A stretch of DNA of 64,000 nt from Dicaeum eximium (taxonomy: Eukaryota > Chordata > Aves > Passeriformes > Dicaeidae). The stretch is from the NCBI GenBank assembly GCA_013396995.1, contig VWZP01010207.1, forward strand, positions 37,892 to 101,891, read 5' to 3'. Within the stretch, counting starts at the first letter, position 1; every line of letters starts with the position of its first letter. Both the position numbers and the translations under genes were made by a program. This document shows positions 1 to 11,600 of the stretch, in pieces. The notes beneath the pieces were generated by a model. The model was not told where the DNA came from and did not search any database. It saw only the letters and a program-made list of their open reading frames with translations.

Positions 1-269
1 GTGCCACATCTGCAGAGAGCCAAGGCTCCAGCCTGAGCTCTGTGTCCTTGCCTGAGGGTTCTGGGATCTCTCATTCCTGCTCCACAGCTGTGTAGGCTGT
101 GCCAGAGCCCTGCCAAGTCAGCCACAGGCAGGGAGTGAGGGTGCTGTGGTGGGTGGGAGGTGACTGTGGGTCAGGTGGGTGAGTGTAGATGCTGATACAG
201 GGTACCACAAGCCACACAGTCCTCATCCAGCTGGGCTCCCTGCTGACGCTGTGCCCTCTGGGCTGACAG
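1..269 (+). other. CHD6: CHD6 intron (3' part, window edge)
   Basis: Non-coding sequence ending in a CAG acceptor directly before the first visible CHD6 exon. The chromodomains and most of the SNF2 ATPase lie upstream, outside the window. No repeat was recognised here. Confidence 0.8.
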
Positions 270-434
270 GCTCAAGCTCGTTGCCACCGGATCGGGCAAA
301 GCAAGGCTGTGAAGGTCTATCGCCTCATCACCAGGAACTCCTATGAACGCGAGATGTTCGACAAGGCTAGCCTGAAGCTGGGCCTGGATAAAGCTGTGCT
401 GCAGGACATCAACCGCAAGGGCAGCACCAATGGG
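270..434 (+). CDS. CHD6: CHD6 visible exon 1: end of SNF2 helicase domain
   Basis: 55 codons, phase 0 at both ends. It encodes motif VI (ARCHRIGQ, with the arginines that contact ATP in SNF2 enzymes) and the helix after it (VYRLITRNSYEREMFDKASL), ending LDKAVLQDINRKGSTNG. The acceptor is CAG at 267-269 and the donor is GTAGGT. Confidence 0.95.
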
Positions 435-2561
435 GTAGGTTGGCTGCTGGAGCAGGGCCAGATGAGAGCCTCTGCAGGAGATCTCTCCTCCTCTCCCTGC
501 CAGTCACTGCCAGGACTGAGCAGGGACTGGGCAGGCTTTGGGGAGGGAGAGCCCAGTCCAACACACTCGCACTGCTGCTCTTTGGCCTGCCAGACTGTTC
601 CTGCACTGCCATGGGCATAGGGGACATGTGATGCTGTGTCTGGAGTGGCATGGACTGAATTTCCTGACAGTCCCTCAGGAAGAGTTTTGAAGTCACCTCT
701 TTGCTTTAACAGTAGCAAGTCTGGGTTGGGTTAGGGCCCTTTCTCCTGAAGCAGAGGAGGAGCCTTCTGTTGTGCAGTGGTCGTGGTTGCTGGCCAGGTT
801 GGTGATGCCCCTGTGCTTTGGGCAGGTTCAGCAGCTCTCCAAGATGGAGGTGGAGGACCTGCTGCGGAAGGGTGCCTACGGCGCACTTATGGATGAGGAG
901 GACGAGGGGTCAAAGTTCTGTGAGGAAGACATTGATCAGATCCTCCAGCGCAGGACACAGACCATCACGATCCAGTCTGAAGGAAAAGGCTCCACATTTG
1001 CAAAGGTATGCTGTGCTCCACTGGGAGGGAAGGGGAATTTCCTTTGGGGGTGGAGGAAGGGGAACATGCAGGACAGTAGTGGTTGGCCAGCCTCCTACCT
1101 TTGTGTGGAGACATGTCCACATGGAGGCCAAGCTCTGCTGTCTCATTGTGCCCAGGAGTGAGACCGTGGCTGGGGTGCTGCTGCTGGTGTGGTCTCCTGT
1201 CTCTCTGGTGAGAGCATTGAGAAGGGGCAGAGCATTGAGAAGGGGCCACCAGCCTCACAGGTGATAGAAGGCTGCCTAGGAGGGTTCAGCCATGAGGTCT
1301 GGCTATGCATAGGGACCCCAGAATGGTGGCAGGACCCAGCTGCTGGGCTGCATGGTGCCCAAAGCCAGGTGCTGCTGTGCCATGGAAGCTGAGTGCTGTG
1401 GGGCCTGACAAAAGCCCCAGATAGAGCCTGAGGAGCCAGCTCTATGCTATGCTCTGGCTGGTGCCTGCTGCGGCCACTGTCCCTCCTCCTCTTGCACAAC
1501 CCAGCTCCATTTACAGTGGGTCAGGCATGACTGTAGAACAGAGGGGTTCAGCTCCCAGAGGCAAACCAAGAAACCTCTGGGAGGTATCAGCTTAGGGTGT
1601 AACATCCCACTGCAGCAAAACTCTGCACTCAGACAGGCATATGGAAGAAAGCACACCTGGATGGTGGGTTGCACCCTGTTCACTCCTCTTCTTTCTCTCC
1701 TAGGCCAGCTTTGTCGCATCAGGAAACAGAACTGACATTTCCTTAGATGATCCAAACTTCTGGCAGAAGTGGGCCAAGATAGCAGAGCTCGATACAGACA
1801 CCAAGAACGAAAAGGTAAGATGCAGTTTGTGGTCCATGTGCCCTACAACTCATCTGACACTATGTGGCCTGGTGTGCAGGTGGGATCTGCATGCTTCCTC
1901 TGGGCTCCTGAAGAGGTTTGTGTTGGGCATCAAGAATAGCTGCAAGGGAAGACTGACCCACGAATGCTGGCTAAACCCCTGATTTATTTAGCCACATGTT
2001 GGTCTGTGTCTCCCTGATCTTTCAGGGTACTCAGTCTGTACTCCCAGCTACTCCCAACAATCATACCCTCTGCTTGAGAGCATTGTCCAAATACTCCTTG
2101 AGCTCTGGCAGCCTTGGGGCTGTCCCCATTCCCTGGGGAGCCTGTTCAGTGCCCGACCACCCTCTCAGGGAAGAACCTTTTCCTGATGTAGCTCCAGTCA
2201 TTCCTGTGGGTCCTGTCCCTGGTCACAGAGAGCAGAGATTGGATCTGCCCCTCTGCTCTCTCTCATAAGGGCAGACTGGTGCCTCTGCCTGTCAGGAGGC
2301 AGAAGGGGACAGATTGGGTCCCAATGCTCTGCTGGCCCTGCTGAGGTGATGGGCTCGGCTGCAGCTCAGGTCTCTCTTCCCAGCTCCTCCATCAGGCACA
2401 GGGTGCTGCCACTGGCTCCACTGTGGCCCCAGGGCCCCATAATTCCAACTAAGGCAGCAGTGCTGTAAGAGATGATTTCAGATAGCAGCAGGAGGGAGCT
2501 CCTGCAGCTCTGCAGAGCTCACTGCTCAAGCTGGAGCAATGGGAGATTATGTGTGTGAGAA

Positions 2562-2600
<39 letters not shown>

Positions 2601-5600
2601 TGTGTCTGAAATCCAGGCAGATTTACAGGACATTAAGTCGTTCAACAGGGCAGGGTAAGGAGAGGGAGCAGGTACATGCTACTTAATTTAATATTGCTCC
2701 CTCCTGCACCTTCTTGGAAGCTGCCTTTCCTGTTCCAGCCCACCTGTCCCCCTGACACAGAGATTACACTGCCTTCAGCACAGCACTTGGCACAGGCAAT
2801 GAAGAGAGGGCCAGGAGTGACTCAGAGCTGAGTCAGCTGCTGGCAGTCAGCAGTTTGGACACAGAGGGGCTGATTTTCAGCCTGTCATCAGTCAGGCTGA
2901 ATTTTGTGCTGGTCAGGAATTGTCACTTGTGCAGGCAGAACTGCACACAGGTAACTTGAAGCAGATATCCTAGTGGGAAGGTGATGGTCAGCCACAGGAC
3001 TGGCAAGCCAGGAGCCAGAGGCTGAGCAGAGCCCAGGTGACAGGGGCCAGAAGAGCACATATAAGTGTTTCTGCCTGTACCTGAGAGAGCTCTCTGCTCT
3101 GTCCATCACAGGAGAGCCTGGTCATTGACAGACCCCGGGTGCGGAAGCAAACGAAGCACTACAACTCCTTCGAAGAGGATGAGCTAATGGAGTTCTCTGA
3201 GCTGGACAGTGACTCGGATGAGCGACCCACACGCTCACGGCGCTTTAACGAGAAGACGCGGCGGTACCTGCGGGCTGAGTGCTTCCGTGTGGAGAAGAAC
3301 CTGCTCATATTTGGGTGAGTCTCACCCCTGTGAGAGCACAGCCACGGCCTCCAGCTGCCCCAGTGCCCATGTGCGCCACTGGCTGCACCAGCCACTTACT
3401 GTCTATCCTGCTTGCTGTGTTGCCTCCTTCCAGCAGTGACCTCCCTGGTGGGACCTGGGCTCTAAGTGAATGTTTGGGATGGAAAAGAGTTAGGAGGACA
3501 GAGCATGAGCTGGCAGTTGGCATTTCCTGCTCCTGCCTCTTCCTGTTGAGTCCTGCAAACCTCTCTCCTTTTCTACTCCTGTAATGTGTGGGCAAAATAT
3601 CCCTATCTATGGGATCGGGCAGGCCTGTGCCCCCACAGGAGCTCCTGAAGAGAGGTGCCAGCAAGGTCTCTAATTGCACAGGAGGGTTTACTCTCTGTTC
3701 CTGCTTTTTCAGCTGGGGACGTTGGAAAGATATCCTGACCCATGGGCGGTTCAAGTGGCACTTGAATGAGAAGGACATGGAGATGATTTGTCGGGCCTTA
3801 CTGGTGTATTGTGTCAAACACTACAAGGGGGATGAGAAGATTAAGAGTTTTATCTGGGATCTCATCACGCCGACGAAGGATGGCCAGAATCAGGCTCTGC
3901 AGAATCACTCAGGTATTGCGTGTTCTCTCTGCCATTGCATCTGTACCTATTGCTCCATGCCAGCCTGCAGGACTGAGGCTGCAGAATTCAGAGCAGAGCT
4001 GATGGAAACAGTCTGCAAGTGTTCATGCTTCAGCACTGCAATTCTCTCTGCACAGAGAAAGGGGCTTCCATGGAGCTGACCTCCACACTGACCCTCAGAG
4101 CCAGCAGCAGGGGCTGGCTGCATGAGGGAGGCTGTTTTCTGGCTTTCAGTGCAGAGAGAGCCTCGTGGTGGGAGCAGAGGTGGGAGCTGCTAAGTCTTCT
4201 CTGGCCCATGAATACTGTCGTGGTTCCCCTGCACAGGGAGATGCTGGGCAGTGAGCTCGTGAGCACCGTATGAACATGTTGGGTATAATAGGGATGAGGG
4301 TGCTGATTCCACTCAGGGCATGGGCGCACCTCAGGCTGCTCCTCAGGGCTTCGGAGGACACAGCATGGATGTGGTGCAGGACCCTGCCTGTGCCTCTGGG
4401 CAGCATGAGCAGCTGCACCAGGGAAAGCTGGGGATGCAGCTGAGCATCCATCTCACACCAAGGTTGTGGGTTTGATCCCCATACGGGCTATTCACTTAAG
4501 AGTCGGACTCAATGATCCTTATAGGTCCCTTTCAGCTCAGAATATTCTGTGATTTTTGTGATTTCCAGCTCTTGATTCCCCTCATCATGGTGCTGGTCCC
4601 AGACCTACTGGTCTGCAGTGCCTGCCCTGATGGGTGGAGGTGCAGTGTTGCTTTGTCCTGAGATTTATGCAATGCATACGTGCTCCCCAGGTGATGTTGC
4701 CTTCCCTCACTCTGTGTAGCAGGACCCTTGTCCTAGGCCTGACTGTGCTCTCTCTACTCAGAGGCGGTGTGTCTGAGGTTCATGTGTCACATGTCAGATC
4801 TGTAATTGCATCTGTTGGCTAGAGGTGTCTGTATTCTGTTGTGTAGAAGTTCCCAGTGTATCCTCAGCTTCAGACAGGTCACCCAGAGGCTTCTCAGCCC
4901 TGCTCCCCCTCTGGCTCTAGCTCTGCCTCAGTGATGGACACTGCAGATTGGTCTCCCCACCTGCAGCACAGTGGCTGCTTTCTGTAGGCTCCTCTGGGGC
5001 TGGGGCAGCCACAGAGCCCACCCTGTGAATGAGGTAACCATGGGGCCTTTGTCTTCATTTGTGAGCAGAGAGTGGCTGCTGGGTCCCTGGATCTGGGCTT
5101 GTGGCCTGGGACACGTGGTCACTACCTGCTATGCCAGAGGGCTCTGGCTGACCTTGTGGCACAGTGCCTGCATCCTGTGGCTCTCAGGACAGGTGAGTAG
5201 GACTGGGGGAGGCTACAGTGTCTCTCAGGGAGTCAGAGCCGAGCTGCCATGTGCTGCTTGTTCTGTACTTGTGATCTCACAAGGTGAGTAGTGAGGGGGC
5301 TGGAACTCTCCAGACTGCTTTTGGCATCGGGGAGCTGGGCTGAAACCTGGGACTTTGGTTCCCAGATGGTGGAGCACAGGGAAGGCTGTTCTGGAGTGGT
5401 GATGCTGCTGAGTGCCAAGTGCATAATATTTGGGGCCTAAAACCCATCGTCATCATTTCCTTCTGCTTGGAAGTGTCCAACTAGCTTTTGCAGTGTGAAG
5501 TACAAGGATGTGGCTTTTGTTGGCTGCCGTAAGTTATTCCAGTCACCTCCTGCAAAGGGAGTCACTTTGGCAGTGCTGCTTCTTGCTCTTACCAGGAAGA

Positions 5601-8600
5601 GCCCTGCTATGAGAACAGCTGGGAGTGGGCTTGAGAGTCCTGTGGGGAGCAGAACAAGAGTCAGAAGCAAATCAACTGGTATGAGTGGGCTTAATTTAGA
5701 TAATGCCAAGTAACGAACAAGCCAGGATTTCAGTGTAGGGTCAGGATTGCTTTAGTGCAAGAGCATTGCATATGGGCCAGCAAAGCGACCAGGAGCTTCT
5801 CCATCAACTCTTCAGAATGGCTTTTCCCACCTGTGAAATCTCTGTGTTGTCTGGGCCAGAGGAGCAATGACATCTCAGTCTGACATCAGGAGCTGGAGAA
5901 GAGCAGAAGAAGCAGAATACTGCAGTGCAGTGCAGTGCTCCTTCCTCAGTCAGGAAGGCCTTCAGCAGTAACTGCTGTGGCTCCCCAGGCAGCCTCAGGT
6001 ACCACTCATATCTGCAGAGAGCTGACTGGGCAAGTCATGCCCCATCCCTGATGTGCAGAAAGGAACCTTAAGCCCTTGCTAGGGCATCTTGGAGCTCTTC
6101 TCAATCCCACATCCATATGATCACAAGGGCTGAGCATAGCACCCAGATAGTCCAACTCAGAGCTCTGCTATGATCCAGCACCATGCTGCTTTTCATCCTG
6201 CAACAGGCCAAGCTGCTGAGGAAGCAGCATTTGCCCGGAGTTTATCAGGCCAGTTTGGTGCTGGGGACAGGAAGCCTGGTGCCTACTGCAGGCCTCCAGC
6301 AGCCAGCTGGGTCACAGCCCTTGTCCTGCCATGGAGCAGCAGATTTTGTGCAGGAGTTGATGGCATGATGGCGCTTTCTCTTCTTCACTGGTGTCACAAG
6401 ACCAGACAGATGGGATGGGACTGCCCAGGCATCCTTTCTGTTTCACGTTTGCAGCTCCTATCTCAAGAGCAGCTGCCCAAGGAGGCAACTTAGGCCTCTC
6501 TGGAGATTCCACAGTGACCCCACCAGGAGTTGTTTCCATGTTCTGCTGTGAACTCACACCTTATTTCAAGGTTGAAATGTGTTTAATTTTCATCTCCAGC
6601 CACTAGATCTCATTTTATCTTTGTCAGGCAGATGGGACTGCGTTCCCTTTCACATGTTAGCCCCCTTGCAGCGATCCAGTTCCCCCCAGCCCTGCTCCAG
6701 ATGCACAGTGTAAGAAACGGCCCTTACAGATGAGTTCAGCAGGTCTGCTGCTCTTTGATCATTTGGGAGCTTCTTGTTTGAACTCTTGTCCCAAATAACT
6801 GTCCCCATGAGGTGACCTTTAGAGGTGGCTGTAGTGTCTAAGTAAGTCTCCAAGGGCTATGCCCAGGACCAAGGTCCCTTCCATGCTTCATCTCTTCTGT
6901 GTGATATTTTTACATGTGGAGGGGCCATATTATCATTTGGGCTCAGCATTGCACTGAGAACGCACAGCAGTTCAGTTTCTATAGTGATCCCCAAGTTTTT
7001 CACAGAGATGGACTCTCCCATGCTCTGCATTTGCCCCGTGCACTTCCTCTCCTTGGCACTCCAGGCTGCAGCTGGGAGCTCTGCATGGGCTCCTCCAGCT
7101 CCCGGCTCTGCTGCCCCATCAGGCCTCCAGGGCTGGAGGTGCCTGGTGGCGGTGCCGGGCTGCGCCTGCCGTGCCTGTGGTGCTCACTGGCTGCCACTCG
7201 CTGTTACAGGCTTGTCAGCACCCGTGCCCAGAGGCAGGAAGGGGAAGAAAACAAAGAACCAGATGCTGCTTCCTGAGATAAAGAACGCAGACTGGCTCGC
7301 CACCTGCAACCCCGAGGTGGTGCTCCATGATGACAGCTACAAGAAGCACCTCAAACAACACTGCAACAAGTGAGTCATAGAATCATGGAGTGGTTTGGGT
7401 TGGAAGGAGCCTTAAGGAACATCTTATTACATTACCCTGACCAAGGGCAGGATACCTACCAGGTTGCTCCAAGCACTGTCCAACCTGTCAGTGAACAGGG
7501 ATGGGGCAGCCACCTCTTCTCTGGCAACCTGTGCCAGGGCCTCACTACCCTCAGGGTAAAGAATTTCTTCCTAACATCTAATCTAAATCTCCTCTTTTAG
7601 TTTAAAACCATTCCCCCTTGCGGGAGCCCACACTGGCTCAGGGAGACAGTGGGCTGAGGGCCTTTAGTGTTGGGAGGGTAGGAGGGAGCTGTGAAGGGCT
7701 CATTGCCCACAAAGGATCGCCATGCTCCCACTGCTGGACCGCCCTCATTCCCCTCCAGCTCATGGAAACCATGTCCTGAGCAACGACCCTGCAGCCAGTG
7801 GGTCACAGGGCTGGGCAGTGTGGTATGACGCTGCATGGTCACTGCCTATCCTGCTTTATGGAAGTGGGTCCTTCCACATGGGAAAACATGATGTCAAGAA
7901 GGTTTTGCTGGCTTTACTGATCTCTCTGCCCCCCGGGACAGGGTTCTACTGCGAGTGCGAATGCTCTACTACCTGAAGGCTGAAGTACTGGGGGAGGCTG
8001 CGGATAAAGCCTTTGAGGGGACCCCTGCCAGGTAGGGACCTAACGGTGAACCCCTGTGAGGCTTCTCGGGCTTGACCACTGCCACAGGTGTCTGACTCAG
8101 CCACATCTGGGCTCTCTGCAGCTCCAGATGAATCAGACCCCAGGTCTTTCTCAGGCAAAACTTCACCCTCAGGCAGCGACCCTGCCTGTGCAGAGACTGG
8201 AGCCATGGCAGCCCTGCTGAGGCAGCTCTGAGACTGCAGCACCAGCCTGGGGGCAGTGGGGACTTACAGGGATACCCTGCAGGAAAATGATTCTACGTGC
8301 TGCTCGACAAATGGGCCCTTATCCAAAGTGACAGGCCACAGAGACTGCTCCCAATCTCGGACTCAGAGCAGAGCATGTCCCATCACTGTGGCCTGCAGTC
8401 CCTCCCAGCACTGGGAATAGTAGGACCTGCAGGCTCTATAATGGCACTGAGCCTGCAGCCTGCCAGCTCTTGACCTTTCTGCAAAGACTCAGCTCTCAGT
8501 GCTTCTCAGAGAAGCGTGATATGCTGAGCTTAAAAGCTTAATTTCCCCAAGTAGGGGCTGCTGCCTTCCCCAGCACAACTCCATCAGCACCAATGTATGT

Positions 8601-11600
8601 GGAGACGTTCTTTTGGGGTTGGTAGGTGTGAAGTGTTTTACCCCTAGAGATGCTGTTTGGGTGAGACAGGTTCTTCAGTCTTCTGGAGAGGACTTGGGTG
8701 GGGAGGGTGGAGAGAGGCTGGGGGCACTCACTGCCCTGGAGAAAGAGGAGCAGGAGAGCAGCAGGTTGTGGTGGAACCAAGGCTCCAGCTCTTTGACCCC
8801 AGGGAGATGTGTACCCATGTCATGGTGGGGCCCCAGGCCAGTGTTCATTAGCTGTCCCCAAGCCAGCAAGTTGTGGCTCCTGCCTTCCCCTGTCCCTTCT
8901 GAGCAGTGCCCAGTGCCCCTCAGTGTCTGGTGAGGCTGGGAAAGGGGTGTTCATACCATGTCTGCCACAGGGAGCTGGATGTGCTGCTGCCAGACATTGA
9001 CTACGTGGAGATCCCAGTGGACTGGTGGAATGCCGAAGCCGATAAATCCCTGCTCATTGGCGTCTTCAAGCACGGTGTGTACCCCGCTGTCTGGTGGGTG
9101 ATGGTGTGTGAGGAAATGAGTACCTCTGGTGCTGGAGGGCATGTCGTGTCAGTGCAAGGGACAGAGCCATGGCTCCACAGCCACACAGGGCCAGGACAGC
9201 TCTCCCCAGGTGCCAGCAGCATGTTTGGGTGGGGAACAGGCACCCCACGGTGCCCAGGACGCCAGATCTCATGGTAAACTCTGGTTTGCCAGGAGCAGTG
9301 TACAGTTGCTGTGTGAGGGCAAGGAGAAAGGCACACATCTTTTCTTGGCTTCATCATGGAGTGCCGGTGCAGTTTCCAGGAGACACGGGGCTGTTTGCCC
9401 CAGCTGCACCCTGCCTGTGGCTGTGCTGCTGCTGAGTGGGATGGGAAGGCTGGCCTTTCCCTTTGCCTGCTGCCCAGAGGCTGCAGAGCCATTAGCAGCT
9501 TTTGGGAAAGTGTTGTGAATTCCTGGGGGTGAGAATTGCTCTCATGGCAGCACAGAGGGAGTGAGAGCCAGGTGGGGAGCTGTGTCCCAGGAGCAGGTTT
9601 TTGTGAACCAGGCTCAGGCCTTGCTCTGTGCTGTCTGTCTGTCCTGATGGCGTGGCAGGTTATGAGCGGTACAACGCCATGCGGGCGGACCCAGCGCTGT
9701 GTTTCCTGGAGAAGGTGGGCATGCCAGATGAGAAGCTGCTCTCTGCCGAGCAGGGCGTCAGCGAAGGGGCACAGGATGCTGCCGAAAGGTGAGCAGAGGA
9801 TGGAGCTGAACTCTCACAGCAACCTGGCTCACTCCTGGGGCAGTGCAGTGGAGGGAGGGAGCAGGCTGTGCTTCTGAGCGCAGAGGGGAGGGCAGAAGGG
9901 AGCTGCTCCCCAGCATGAGGTGGAGGGATGGCATGAGCACCAATTCTTCATTTCTTGGCTAAGAACTGGCACAGCCACAGGGGCTGTGCTGGCACTACCA
10001 GGGACTGTTCACTCTCTCACCTAGGGGCAGTGTGGAAAAAGAAGAGAGCAGTGGAGAAAAGCTGGAGAGGCTGTCAAAACAGGAGGTGAGTGGGATTCAC
10101 AGTATTAGATACACATCTGATGCTGCCCAGCCTGCCCTGTGGTGCTGCCCTGCCCTGTGGCTCCATCAGCTCTGCTGCGTGGCAGCAGGGAGCTAGCATG
10201 GCTGGTCTGCCTTGTCTGTGTCCCATCCTGTGTCATTGCCTCTGCTCCCTGGAGCACAGCTTCTGCTGTGCTTCTCTGTGTTACCTGTGAACCTGGGCAG
10301 CATCTTCCTCGTGGGGAGCTGAGGGGTGTTGAGGGCTAGGGATGCCCAGGAATGCTGGTTCTCAGTCTTGGTTGGCTTCAGGAGCCACATGGGGCCCTGG
10401 CAGCGGAGTCAGGGATGTCCCAAAAGAAATGGCCTTGGGGGAGAAGAAGATCAGGGAATAGGGCAGCACAAGGGAGTGCAGGGGTTGTTCCAACAGTGGA
10501 GGCAGTCGCACTGCTACTGTCCTGAGCGGTGGCACCACAGCCTCTGTTACTGTGGTGATCTTTCCCTCCAGGCCCAAAATGGAGGGAACTCTCTGAACTG
10601 CCACCTCTGCTCCTGTGTGCTGAGCACAGCCAGCATCTGCAGCCCAAGGGCACTGGACACACTACCCTGCCCATCCCACCACCCTGCACCCTGCCAAGGA
10701 TGGGTAGGCTGTGGATGCAGGGGTTCTGTGTGAGGTTGAGCCCTCTCTGGTCGTTTCCTTTTGCAGGACATCGTGGCTGCTGGGGTGGGTGAAGCCAGTG
10801 AGAAGCGGGACGAGCCAGCGGCAGGTGAGGCCATGTCTCCTGCAGTGTGGTCCATGGCTTCCCAGGGTTTGGTGTGGCACAGCCGAGCCTGACTGCTACC
10901 CCAGGCACTGTTTGGTGGGAGGAACACATTGCTGGGCTGGAGGGACATGCTGCTCTGTGTTACTGGGTGAGGCAGCTCAACCTGGGCAGAAGCCCTCCTG
11001 CACAGACTCACAGGTGACCCATGGTTGTGCCCCGTGGCAGGGCAGACAGGGTTCCAAGTGATTCCAGCCAAAGCTACCTCTAGAGTGACTGGAAGCCATT
11101 AGTCTGCTCTTCTCCATGCAGTTGCCTGCATGAGATGAAAGTGCGAGGTCTCTGCAATGGGCAGTGTTGGCACATGCCGTGGGCTGGCTTGCCCCACTGC
11201 TGAGCAGGGAGTTGCAATCTTCTCCGATGCATGGCCTGGCCTGGAGCCATCATTCCTACCCTGATCTCAGTCTCTGGACTTTCTCTGAAGAAAGCTAAGA
11301 CATCGTGAGGCTGTGAGCCAGCAGGCTCAGGGATGGTCACATGGCCCCCTACTCATGACTGTGATCGCTTATGCTTCCCATGGAAGGCAGAAGGTGGGAG
11401 GAAGCTCTTGGAACTTGCCAGAGGATGTGGGAACCTGTGGCTTTGGCGTGTGTGCTAAATACTAATGTCCTTGCTGATGTTTGAAGCCCAGGATGGCTCC
11501 GACTCAGACAGATCCTGCTGGCCTGTCTCCTCTGCTCTAACGGCCAGACTGCGGCGACTTGTCACCGTCTACCAGCGCTGCAACCGCAAGGAGCTGCCTC

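Noticed and set aside
3305..3817. 170-codon minus-strand open frame
   Set aside because: It is mostly intronic, antisense to parts of CHD6 exons 4 and 5, with no recognisable family.
4453..4490. Functional tRNA-Ile gene
   Set aside because: Only the 3' half is present and it runs into a CR1 tail, so it is SINE-derived.
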